Assembly (NCBI GenBank): GCA_030035585.1
Contig: CM057480.1
Span: forward strand, 7,371,001 to 7,435,000
Direction: 5' to 3'
Origin: Dugong dugon
Lineage: Eukaryota > Chordata > Mammalia > Sirenia > Dugongidae
DNA length: 64,000 nucleotides
Position numbers and translations under genes: made by a program
Part shown: piece after piece, positions 53,964 to 64,000 of the stretch
How the letters are laid out: each line of letters starts with the position of its first letter
Position numbering within the stretch: position 1 is the first letter of the stretch
Notes under the pieces: generated by a model
Database searches by the model: none
Told to the model about the DNA's origin: nothing
Seen by the model: the letters and a program-made list of their open reading frames with translations, nothing else

Positions 53964-56900
53964 ATGACAGCAACAAACCCACATCTATCAATAATTACAA
54001 TGAACAGAAACGGACTCAATACACCCATAAAGAGACGGAGAGTGACAGAATGGATAAGAAAACAGGATCCATCAACATGCTGTCAACAGGAGACACACCT
54101 TAGAAACAAAGATGTGAATTTATTAGAAGTCAAAGGTTGGAAAAAAATATATCAAGCTAACAACTACCAAAAAAGAGCAGGAGTGGCAATTCTAATCTCA
54201 GATACAATAGACTGTAAAATGAAATCTACCATAAAAGACAAAGAAGGATACTATAATGATTAAGGGGATGATCCATCATGAAGACATAACCATAATAAAC
54301 ATCTACGCACCCAATGACAGGGCTCCAAAATACATAAAACAAACTCTAACAACACTGAAAAGAGAAATTGACAGTTCCACAATAATAGTAGGAGACTTCA
54401 ACACACCACTCTCAGTAAAGGACAGAACAACTAAGAAGAAACTCAGCAAAGATCCAGAAGACCTAAAGGGCACAATCGGCCAACTTGACCTCATAGACAT
54501 ATATAGAACACTCCATCCAACTGCTGCAATGTACACATTCTTTTCCAATGCGCATGGAATGTTCTCCAGAATAGACCACATCTTAGGCCACAGAGCAATC
54601 CTCAACAAGATCCAAAACGTTGAGATAATTCAATGTATCTTCTCTGACCACAATGCCATCAAGGTAGAAATTAACAATAGAAAGAGCAAGGAAAAAAAAT
54701 CAACTACATGGAAACTGAATAATACACTGCTTACACATCACTGGGTAATAGAAAAAATCAGAGATGGAATCAAAAAACTCCTAGAATCAAATGAGAATGA
54801 AAACACATCATACCAAAACCTTTGGGACACAGCAAAGGCAGTCCTCAGAGGACAATTTATAGCAATAGATGCACATATCCAAAAGGAAGAAAGGGACAAA
54901 ATCAAAACATTAACTACAGAACTCAAACAAATAGAAAGAGAAAGCAGAAAAAGCCCACAACCACCGGAAGAAAGGAAATAGTAAAGATCAGAGCAGAAAT
55001 AAATGAAATAGAGAACAGAAAAACAATAGAAAGAATCAACAAAACCAAAAGTGGGTTCTTTGAAAGAATCAACAAAATCAACAAACCACTGGCCAGACTG
55101 ACAAAAGAAAAACAGGAGAGGACACAAATAACCCAAATAAGAAATGAAATGGGGGACATTACAACAGACCCAACTGAAATATAAAGGATTATAACAGAAT
55201 ATTATGAAAAACTATACTCCAACATATCTGAAAACCCAGAGGAAATGGATAAACTTCTAGAAACACACAGTCTACCCAAACTACAGCAAAGTGATGTTGA
55301 AAATCTGAACAGACCCATAACAAGAGAAGAGATTGAAAAGGTAATAAAAAAAACTCCCAACCAAAAAAACCCCTGGCCCAGATGGCTTCACTGGAGAATT
55401 CTACAAAACATTTACAGAACAGCTTCTACCAGTACTACTCAAGCTATTTCAGAGCATAGAAGAGGAAGCAACACTTCCAAATTCATTCTATGAAGCCAGC
55501 ATAATGCTGATACCAAAACCAGGCAAAGACGTCACAAAAAAAGAAAATTACAGACCAATATCTCTCATGAATATAGATGCAAAAATTCTCAACAAAATTC
55601 TAGCCAATAGAATTCAGCATCATATCAAAGAAATAATACACCATGACCAAGTAGGATTCATACCAGGTATGCAAGGATGGTTGAACATTAGAAAATCCAT
55701 CAGTGTAATCCACCACATAAATAAGGAAAGAAAAGAATCACATGATCATCTCAGCTGATGCAGAAGAGGCATTTGACGAAGTCCGACACCCATTCCTGAC
55801 AAAAACTCTCAATCAAATAGGTATAGAAGGGAAATTTCTCAACATAATAAAGGGCATCTATGCAAAACCAACGGCCAACATCATTCTTAATGGAGAGAGG
55901 CTGAAAACATTCCCCTTGAAAACAGGAACAAGACAAGGATGCCCTTTATCACCACTCCTATTTAACATTGTGCTGGAAGTTCTAGCTAGAGCAATAAGGC
56001 AAGAAAAAGAAATAAAGGGCATCCAAATTGGTAATGAAGAAGTTAAACTGTCCCTGTTTGCAGATGATATGATACTATACACGGAAAACCCTAAAGACTC
56101 CACGAGAAATCTACTGGAACGAATAGAAAGATTCAGCAGAGTAGCAGGATACAAGATAAACGTTCAAATATCAGTTGGATTCCTATACACCAATAAGGAG
56201 AACGATGAAAAGGAAATCAGGAAAACAATACCATTTTCAATAGCCCCTAAAAATACAAAATACTTAGGAATAAATCTGACCAGGGATGTAAAAGACCTAT
56301 ACAAAGAAAACTACAAAACACTACTGCAAGAAACCCAAAGGAATCTACATAAATGGAAAAACATACCATGCTCATGGATAGGCAGACTCAACATTGTGAA
56401 AATGTCAATTCTACCCAAAGCAATTTACAAATACAACGCAATCCCAATCCAAATACCAACAACATTCTTCAAAGAGATGGAAAAACTAATCATTAACTTC
56501 CTATGGAAAGGGAAGAAGCCCCGAATAATTAAAGCACTACTGAAGAAGAAGAATAAAGTAGGAGGACACACACTACCTGACTTCAGAACCTACTATGCAG
56601 CTACAGTAGTCAAAACAGCCTGGTACTGGTACAACGACAGATACATTGACCAATGGAACAGAATTGAGAACCCAGATGTAAATCCATCCACCTACGGTCA
56701 CCTGATCTTCGACAAGGGCCCAAAGTCCATCAGATGGGAAAAAGACAGTCTTTTTAACAAATGGTGCTGGCAAAACTGGATAGCCATCTGCAAAAAAATG
56801 AAACAGGACCCATACCTCACACTGTATACAAAGACTACTTCAAAATGGATCAAAGACCTGAATATAAAGCCTAAAACTATAAAGTTCATAGAAGAAAAAA

Positions 56901-57800
56901 TAGGACCAACACTATAGGCCTTAATACACGGCATTAACAGGATACAAACCATAACCATCAACTCACTAACCCCAATAGATAAGCTAGATAACTGGGATCT
57001 TCTAAAAATCAAACACCTATGCTCTTCAAACGACTTCACCAAAAGAATAAAAAGAGAACCTACAGACTGGGAAAAAAATTTTGGACAGTACAAGTCAGAC
57101 AAAGGTCTACCATAATCTACAAGAAAATCCAACACCTCTACAACAAAAAGACAAATAATCCTATTAAAAAATGGGCAAAGGAACTGAACAGACACTTCAC
57201 CAAAGAAGACATTCAAATGGCCAACAGACACATGAGGAAATGCTTGGGATCACTAGCCATTAGAGAAATGCAAATTAAAACCACAAAGAGATACTATCTC
57301 ACCCCGGCACTACTGGCAGGAATCAAAAAACACTGGAAATAACAAATGTTGGAGGGGCTGCGGGGAGATCGGAACTCTTATGCACTGCTGGTGGGAATGC
57401 AAAATGATACAACCACTTTGGAAATTGATATGGCGCTTCCTCAGAAAACTATAAATAGACATACCATTCGATCCAGCAATCCCACTCCTAGGAATATATC
57501 CTAGAGAAATAAGAGTCGTCACTCAAATAGACATATGCACACCTATGTTCTTGGCGGCATTGTTCACAATAGCAAAACGATGGGAACAACCTAGATTGCC
57601 ATCAACAGATGAATGGATAAACAAACTATGGTACATACACACAATGGAGTACTATGCAACGAGAAAGAACAACAATGAATCTGTGAAGCATCTCATAACA
57701 TGGATGAAACTGGAGGACATTATGTTGAGTGAAATAAGTCAATCACAAAAGGACAAATATTGTATGAGACCTCTATTGTAAAAACCCATGAAAAAGTTCA
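53964..57800 (+). pseudogene. L1 ORF2 (endonuclease and reverse transcriptase), broken
   Basis: ORF2p nicks target DNA and reverse-transcribes L1 RNA. The endonuclease spans 53964-54650: N-G-L-N start region, Q-E-T-H-L, G-D-F-N, R-I-D-H-I-L and S-D-H-N. The linker runs 54660-55300. RT runs 55300-56500: [40 protein letters not shown], and F-A-D-D at 56057-56068. The 55742-56917 stretch is open for 391 codons. Frame breaks are seen near 54260, 54960, 55185 (stop), 55370 and 55740, with a stop at 56915. The cysteine-rich C-terminus is only partly recognisable. Confidence 0.93.
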
Positions 57801-58944
57801 CACACAAAATGTAACAATCTTTGTTGGTTACCAGGGATGGGAGGGGAGGGGGGAAATACTAAATAGGCTATAGATAAGTGGTATCTTGGGTGAAGGGTGA
57901 GACAGTACACATTACAGGAGAAACTAGCACAACCTGTGCAAGGAAAGGTCATGGAAGCTCCATAGACACATCCAAACTCCCTGAGGGACTGAATTGCTGG
58001 GTGGAGGGCTGTGGGGACCATGGTCTCGGGGAACATCTAGCTCAATTGGCATAACACAGTTTATAATGACAATGTTCTACATTCCACCTTGGTGAGTAGT
58101 GTCTGGGGTCTTTAAAGCCTGTTAGAGGCCATCTAAGATACTCCACTGGTCTCATCCCTTCGGGAGCAAGGGAGAATGAAGAGAACAGGATACAAGGAAA
58201 AGATTAGTCCAAAGGACTAATAGACCACAGCTACCAAGGCCTCCACTGGACTGAGTCCAGTACAGCTAGATGGTGCCCGGCTACCACCACTGACTGCTCT
58301 GACCAGGATCACAACAGAGGGTTCTGGACAGAGCTGGAGAAGGATGTAGAGCATAATTGTAACTCACAAAAAAAAGACCAGATTTACTGGCCTAAAGGAG
58401 ACTGGAGAAACCCTGAGAGTATGGCCCCTAGACACCCTTTTAGCTCAGCGGTGAAGTTACCTCCGAGGTTCACTGTTCACCCTGGGAGTGGACAGCCCCG
58501 TAAAACCAAATGAGACTAACGGGGTACTGGAGTCCAGTGACAAGTGCCAGAAGGCAGAAGGGGACAAGGAAGCTGGTGATAGGGAACCCAAGGATGCGTA
58601 AGGATATTGTTGATGCGTTGTGAGATTGTTAACCATTGTCATAGGGCAACATGTGTAGTAACTGTTAAATGAGAAACTATTTTGTTCTGTACGCCTTCAT
58701 CTTAAGTGAGAATAGCAGCACAATTGGAAGAGGGTAGTCAATGTCACTGCACTGTGCACGTAGAAATTTTTGAAATGGTTTATCTTTGGCTATGCATATT
58801 TTCACCAAAAAAAGGTTGAGAAGTTAGAGGGTTGACATGTTGTGGGGTTGTTAACCAATGTCATAAAACAATATGTGTACTACTGTTTCATGAGAAACTA
58901 TTTGTTCTGTAAGCCTTCATTTGGAAGTACAATAAAAAAAAAAA
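57801..58944 (+). other. L1 3'UTR and poly(A)
   Basis: Homologous to 21781-22725, which is a separate truncated insertion. It includes a G-rich stretch GGATGGGAGGGGAGGGGGGA (57835-57854), typical of L1 3'UTRs. It ends ACAATAAAAAAAAAAAAA. Confidence 0.9.
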
Positions 58945-59316
58945 AAATGTGCTGTAATTCCTAACCCATATACCTGTGGGAATGGGTTTTCTTTGTTATG
59001 TTAAGGAGACTGTATTAATGTAGGGTGTGTTTTAAATCAATCTCTTTTGAGATATTAAAAGAGCAGATTATGATAGCAGAGATGTGGGAAGATAGATGCC
59101 ACTCCACATGAGATCTCCAGGGAACAAAGAAACAGAAGCTGAAAATGGACAAGGACATTCCCCTGGAGCCAACAGAGAGAGGAAGCTTTTCTCTAGGGCC
59201 GGCACCCTGAATTCGGACTTCTAGCCAAATAAAGTGTGAGAAAATAAATTTCTGTTTGTGAAAGTCACCCACTTGTGGTACTGCTGTCATAGTAGCACTA
59301 GATACTGAGAAGGGTT

Positions 59317-59616
59317 CCTTTGATTTTAAGCACTGTCATTACGGTGGTGTTATCAGTGACAGTGAATCAGCAGCTCAGCTAGCCTCATGTTGGGGTCCTG
59401 TTTGGGGCCAACAATGAACTGGCAGACTAGCCAGATACTTATCAGGAAGCTCTGGGAGGTGAGACAGCCATGGGAGATTGATAAGCTCTTCAGATATCTT
59501 GTGTTGCCTAGATGCTGTGTGCATCTATAGGGAAGACCAGAGCAGGCCCAAGCCATCCACACTTCCCTGGCTGATGGGGCCTGTGCATGTACAGAGGAGA
59601 CACAGAAAGCTGATGA
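59317..59616. other. Unassigned sequence
   Basis: Short single-copy-looking stretch between the LTR and the decayed L1. Confidence 0.35.
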
Positions 59617-59781
59617 CTTTGCTAGACTGACCAAGAAAAAAAGAGAGGACACAAAATCAGGAATGAAAAAGAGGACATTACTACCAACCTTACAGAAATA
59701 ATACAGATTATAAGGAATTGTTCTGAACAGCAATATGACAACAAATTAGCTATTTTAGAAGAAATGTGCAAATTCCTAGAA

Positions 59782-60727
59782 TGATGGTGTTGTGTAGGAT
59801 TTTATCTTAGAAAATCAATAGAGAGATACTCAGATTTGGCATGCATAAACTCATTCAGTTTTCTGCAAGGTAGTCATGGCAAGGTATGCAAGTAAGACCT
59901 CAAAACATTCATTTGGAACTGGAGAATCAAAGTTAACAATTACCCTTACAGCGTTGGCGCCCTGGTGGTGCAGTGGTTAAGAGCTCAGCTGCTAACCAAA
60001 AGGTTGGCAGTTGAAATCCACCAGCTGCTCCTTGGAAATCCTATATGGCAGTTCTACTCTGTCCTATAGGATTGCTCTGAGTTAGAATGACTTGATGGCA
60101 ACGGGTTTTTTTTTTTTTTTTTTTTGGTGTTACAATATTAATTCAATGGTTAGAGTCTAAATCTTTGGACTTCAGGATTTTACCTTTAACAAGATGTCTT
60201 GGGAGGAAGGCTTAACCATGACTTGGTGGTGGCAGACAGAATCTCAGTTCCAGCTCTGCCTTCTCTCATTGAGTGAGCAAAAATCTAAGGTTTATATGTG
60301 AATTTGTCACCTTGGCTCCACATTGCAAGGGCCAGTGTGATGTCAAAGATCTTAAGGTATGTATTTTCTCCAGGACTAAAGATTAGCCAAATGATCCATC
60401 TTTTCTTTAGGATTAGAGATTAGGGAGTTTGTTTAGAGATCAACTATGTTATGTTTTCTGGTGTCACAGCATGCCAGGTCAAAGTGAAATTAAAGTTTAT
60501 TTACGTTCTTTACATACTTCACATGCTTTTCCATGTCTAAATTCAAAAATTTCTAAATAACTTTCTAGTGATTTACAGGTTTCTAATGACTTATAGTTAA
60601 TGTTAGAGAGCTTCACAAAGGTAAACATATTTCTAAGTTCATATTCTGGGTGCTCATACAAATGTATTTTGAAAGCATAATAATGTCTTATACATTATGA
60701 GATATGAAATTATTATAGAAACATACA
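59782..60727 (-). mobile_element. LTR-like element, antisense copy of 31977-32747
   Basis: About 775 bp once its internal SINE is removed. Shared with the plus copy: AATAGAGAGATACTCAG, CATAAACTCA, GTAGTCATGGCAAGG, CCTTTAACAAGA, GAGGAAGGCTTAACCATG and TTTCTATAAT (reversed at the right end). The host L1 is colinear across it (AATTCCTAGAA ... GACACAAAACC). Confidence 0.75.
59956..60126 (+). mobile_element. AfroSINE, short form, with T-rich tail
   Basis: GGCGCCCTGGTGGTGCAGTG head and GCAGTTGAAATCCACC B box. The tail is eroded (GATTGCTCTGAGTTAGAATG) and ends in a 22-base T run at 60105-60126. Confidence 0.93.
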
Positions 60728-60805
60728 GAACAGACACAAAACCAAAACTGACTCAAGAAGAACTAGAAAATCTGACTAGACCTATAACAAGTAAAGAAAT
60801 TCATT

Positions 60806-61025
60806 TACCATATTTTTAGTGCAAATAACACGTGCCTTCTACATTTGTTTGCTAACTTCTCCCTCCCTTGCAAGGCACCCTCACAAGTGCCCCATGCCAA
60901 TCCTCTTCCACATGTTGCTGTAAAAATAAAATTAGCATAGCACACTTACAAAAATGCCTCCAAGGAGAGGGAGCAGTTGGCATAACAACTTAGAAGGTGC
61001 GTGTTATTTGTGTAAAAATACAGTA
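60806..61025. mobile_element. Palindromic MITE with TA target duplication
   Basis: TA flanks (60806-60807 and 61024-61025) bound a 216-bp element. Its ends are inverted repeats: CCATATTTTTAGTGCAAATA opposite the complement of TATTTGTGTAAAAATACAG. The similarity continues inward (AACACGTGCCTTCTA opposite TAGAAGGTGCGTGTT, then TTCTCCCTCCCTT opposite AGGAGAGGGAGCAGTT). Non-coding. It has the form of a Tc1/mariner-type non-autonomous DNA transposon. Confidence 0.85.
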
Positions 61026-61389
61026 GTAATTTAAAATCTCCCTGCAAAGAAAAGCCCAGGCCCAGCTGGCTTTCTTGGTGAATTCTATTAAATATTTAAG
61101 GAAAGACTAATACCAGTACTTTACAGATTCTTTCAGGAAGCAAAGGAGAAGAAACACTTCTAAACTCATTCTGTGAAGCCAGCATTACTATGATACCAGA
61201 GTCAGATAAAGACATCACAAGAAACAAAAACTAAAGACCAATATTCCTTATGAACATAGGTGCAAAAATCTTCAAAAAAATATTAACAAACTAAATTCAA
61301 TGACATATAGAAAGGATTATACACCATAACCAAGTATGATGTTCTTCCAGGAATGCAGGGTAGATTTAACATTTAAAAAATCAATTAAT

Positions 61390-62050
61390 GCATGGAGAAA
61401 TTGGAACCCTCATCCATTGCTGGGGGGATTGTAAAATGGTACAACCACTGTAGAAAACAGTTTGGTGGTTCCTCAAAAAGTTAAACATGGAATTACCATA
61501 TGAACCAGCAATTCCACTCCTAGGTATATACCACAAAAAACTGAAAGCAGAAATGTAAACAGATGCTTGTATACCAATGTTCATTGCAGCACTATTCATA
61601 ATAGCCAAAAAGTGGGAACAGCCTAAATGTCCATCAGGAGATAAATGGATAAACAAAATGTGGTATGTACATACAATGGAATAGTAGTCATAAAGTGTTG
61701 ATACGTACTACAATGTGGATGAGTCTTATAAACATTATGCTGAGTTGAATGAGTCAATCACAAAGGGATAAATATTGTATCATTACACTTGTATGAATGA
61801 TCTAGGATAGAAAAGTATGTAGCGACCAAAGTTTATGTTTATTTGTGGTTCCAGGGCTGGGCGGGAGGGAGAGGAAAGGGGGACTCACTCCTTAGGGGAA
61901 ACTGAACTTCTGTTAATGGTCATGGGAAAATTTGGAAACGGATAATGGTAGTGGTTGAACAACATGATAAACAAAGCTTATGTCACTGAGTTGTACACGT
62001 GAAGAATGTTGAAAAACGATTTGTTATATGTCTATTTACCACAATAAAAA
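61390..62050 (+). mobile_element. Ancient-type L1 3' end nested in L1 ORF2
   Basis: CATCCATTGCTGGGGGGATT, CCAGCAATTCCACTCCTAGG, TTCATTGCAGCACTATTCAT, GTCCATCAGGAGATAAATGG, then 3'UTR (CACTGAGTTGTACACGTGAA) and an AATAAAAAG end. It splits host sequence that would otherwise read ...TTAATG / GTAATACACC. A 5'-truncated insertion. No long target duplication was seen. Confidence 0.85.
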
Positions 62051-62321
62051 GATGTAATACACCATATTGGTAGAATAAAAAGAAAAAACCAGAGTAATAT
62101 CTCCATGGATGCATAAAAAGCACTTGAATAAAACTCAACACCAGTTCATGATAGAAACTCTTAGCAAACTAGGACTATGAAAGGAAACTGCCTCAACCAG
62201 ACAAAGGGCATCTATGAACAACCTCCAGCTAACATCGTAATGGTGTAGGACTAAATGCTTTCCTCCTAAGATTGTGAACAAGACGAGGCTCGTCGCTTCT
62301 CTCCAGTACTGCACCGGAAGT

Positions 62322-62516
62322 TCTAGCCAGTACAAACAAACAAAAAAACCAAACCCATTGCCGTCGAGTCAATTCCAACTCATAGCGACCCTATAGGACA
62401 GAGTAGAACTGCCCCATAGGGTTTCCAAGATGCAGCTGGTGGATTCGAATTGCCAACCTGTTGGTTAGCAGCCAAGCTCTTAAAACCATTGTGCCACCAG
62501 GGCTCTAGCCAGTACA
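62322..62516 (-). mobile_element. AfroSINE, short form, with perfect 13-bp target duplication
   Basis: SINE 62335-62503, antisense, between TCTAGCCAGTACA (62322-62334) and TCTAGCCAGTACA (62504-62516). Tail AACAAACAAAAAAACCAAAC at the left. Close to consensus and cleanly bounded, so among the youngest copies here. Confidence 0.97.
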
Positions 62517-63218
62517 GTAACACTTAAAAAATAAATAAATAAAGACATTCATAGTGGAAAAGAAGTAAAACTCTTTTATTCACAGATGACATAATCCTTA
62601 ATGTATAAAATTCTAATGAATCCACAAAATAACATCTAGAACTAATAAGTGAGTTTGCTAAGGCTACAGGAGACAAGAGCAATATACAAAGTTAATTGTA
62701 TCTCCATATCCTGGCAACAAACTATCTGAAGATTAAATTAAGAAAACAATCCAATTTACAACAGAATTAAAAAGAACAAAATACTTGGGAGTAAATTTAT
62801 CAAAAGTAGTGCTGATACATACATTGAAAACTACAAAATATTGCTGAGAGAAATTAGAAAAGATTTAAATAAATGGGAAGACATCATATGTTCATTGGAC
62901 TGGTAGACTCAATATTGTTAAAATGGTGACTTCCCCAAAATTGATTTAGATTCAACACAATTCTTATCAAAATCCCAGCAGGCTTTTTGCTTTGTAGAAA
63001 CTGACAAAGAGATCATAAAATTCATATGCAAATGCAAAGGAACAACAATGTTGGAGAACCTACAGTACCCAGTTTCAAAACTTACTATAAAAGCTATAGT
63101 AATCAAGACCGTGTAGTATTGAGGTATTGGCATAAAGATAGGCATGTACAGCAATGAATCAGGATTGAGAGTCCAGAAATAAACCCATACATTTATGTTC
63201 AATTGATTTTTCAACAGA

Positions 63219-63731
63219 GGTTCTGTCATGGATTGAATTGTGTTCCCCAAAAATATCTGCGACTTGGCTAGGTCATGATTCCCAGTATTGTGTGATTGTC
63301 TACTATTTTGTCATTTGATGCGAATTTCCTATGTGTTGTAAATCCTATCACTATGATATTAATGAGATGGATTAGCAGCAGTTATATTGATGAGATCTAC
63401 AAGATTAGTGTTTTAAGCCAATCTCTTTTGAGATATAAAAGAGAGAAGCAAGCAGAGAGACATGGGTACCTCATACCACCAAGAAAGAAGCACCAGGAGC
63501 AGAGTGCATCCTTTGGACCTGGAGTTCCTGTGCAGAGAAACTCTTAGTCAAGGGAAGGATTGATGACAAGGATCTTCCTCCACAGCCAACAGAGAAAGCC
63601 TTCCCCTGGAGCTAATGCCCTGTATTTGGACTTCTAGCCTACTAGACTATGAGAGAATAAACACCTGCTTGTTGAAGCCATCTACTTGTGGTATTTCTGT
63701 TATAGCAGCACTAGATGATGAAGGCAGGTTC
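63219..63731 (+). mobile_element. Solo LTR, MaLR/ERVL type, with perfect 5-bp target duplication
   Basis: LTR 63224-63726 (TGTCATGGATTGAATTGTGT ... AGATGATGAAGGCA) lies between GGTTC (63219-63223) and GGTTC (63727-63731). Long identical blocks are shared with 31047-31570, for example GAGATATAAAAGAGAGAAGC and CTTCTAGCCTACTAGACT. Confidence 0.93.
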
Positions 63732-64000
63732 CAAGGCAATTTAATAGAGAAGGGATAGTTTTTTTTTTTTTTTTAATAATTGGTGCTAAGACAATTGAAT
63801 ATTCATATGTAAAAAGGAAAAAAACCTAAATTCTTACCTTATACCATACACAAAAATTAACTCAACATTAATCATAAACTTAATAGCTAAAACTGATACT
63901 ATAAAATTCCTAGAAGAATTTCTAGGGGAAATCTTTGTAACCTTGAGCTAAGTGATGCCTTCTTAGATATGACACCAAAAGGACAAACTGTAAAAGAAAA

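Larger units (their letters stand above)
50410..58956 (+). mobile_element. Full-length L1 (LINE-1), 8.5 kb, defective
   Basis: L1 at 50425-58944. It runs from GACTTCTGGCAAAATGGCGC through a 1.85-kb 5'UTR with a duplicated 282-bp unit, ORF1, an inter-ORF spacer of about 450 bp, ORF2 and a 1.1-kb 3'UTR ending in poly(A) at 58932-58947. Target duplications AAAATATGCACTGTA (50410-50424) and AAAATGTGCTGTA (58944-58956) differ at CA/TG, the trace of a decayed CpG. Both ORFs are broken, so it cannot move itself. Confidence 0.95.
50389..59316 (+). mobile_element. Solo LTR, MaLR/ERVL type, split by a full-length L1
   Basis: LTR parts are 50394-50424 (TGTTATGAATTGAATTGTGT) and 58945-59311 (ending TAGTAGCACTAGATACTGAG). 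The outer flanks are both GGGTT (50389-50393 and 59312-59316), a perfect 5-bp duplication that proves the two parts were one LTR before the L1 arrived. Confidence 0.9.
59617..64000 (+). mobile_element. Decayed L1 ORF2, sense, carrying five insertions
   Basis: L1 ORF2 pieces at 59617-59781, 60728-60805, 61026-61390, 62050-62334, 62517-63223 and 63732-64000 run in order. They include an R-P-I-T-S-K-E-I-like motif at about 60780-60805, a K-S-P-G-P-like region at about 61060, and an L1 tail-of-ORF2 style end near 64000. No frame is open for long. It continues past the window. Confidence 0.88.

Noticed and set aside
55742-56917. 391-codon open frame that could pass as an intact reverse transcriptase gene
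   Set aside because: It is only the middle to C-terminal part of L1 ORF2. The N-terminal half is in other frames and a stop ends it before the C-terminal domain.

Overview
This is 64 kb of placental-mammal nuclear DNA, almost certainly from an afrotherian and most likely an elephant or close relative. The clue is a tRNA-derived SINE present in about 30 copies on both strands. Its tail reads roughly GGGTCGCTATGAGTYGGAAT, and it sits beside RTE-type LINEs that carry a matching 3' tail. That SINE/RTE pair is the AfroSINE/AfroRTE combination of Afrotheria. The species call comes from recognised repeat families, not from a database search. I see no host protein-coding gene, no exon chain and no functional RNA gene. 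The window reads as intergenic or deep-intronic DNA built from nested retrotransposons.

Layout. 1-14.5 kb: scattered AfroSINEs, antisense L1 3'-end pieces (1-260, 6841-7365, 9145-9965), two MIRs, an antisense MaLR-type LTR (5270-5788), and single-copy-looking stretches. 14.8-18.3 kb: antisense L1 interrupted by an RTE fragment. 18.3-25.3 kb: an antisense class I (gammaretrovirus-like) endogenous retrovirus. It has two LTRs, a tRNA-Leu-like primer-binding site, broken gag, protease, reverse transcriptase and env-TM remnants, and no recognisable integrase. It was later hit by three SINEs and one 5'-truncated L1. 25.4-32.8 kb: SINEs, a perfect 50-bp tandem repeat, ancient antisense L1, an LTR insertion with perfect 5-bp target duplications, and another LTR. 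32.9-34.1 kb: an RTE with a YADD-bearing reverse transcriptase relic. 35-38.7 kb: mostly low-copy sequence with microsatellites. 38.7-40.4 kb: two LTRs in direct tandem sharing the pentamer CATAC; one contains an RPS2 pseudogene fragment. 41-47.9 kb: RTE copies, including a near-full-length one on the minus strand. 48-50.4 kb: ancient L1. 50.4-58.9 kb: a full-length, 8.5-kb L1 that split a small LTR. 59.6-64 kb: a decayed L1 ORF2 carrying an LTR, a palindromic TA-flanked MITE, a younger L1 end, a SINE and a MaLR-type LTR.

How the parts relate. The autonomous elements (L1, RTE, ERV) are all broken here. The RTE tail matches the SINE tail, which explains how the SINE could be copied in trans. 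Nesting gives a relative order: ancient L1/MIR, then ERV/LTR/RTE, then the long L1 and most SINEs. I found no defence system, operon or new gene family. The most unusual structures are the inverted duplication inside L1 ORF1, the doubled 282-bp L1 promoter unit, the tandem CATAC-linked LTRs with the RPS2 insert, and the fold-back MITE.
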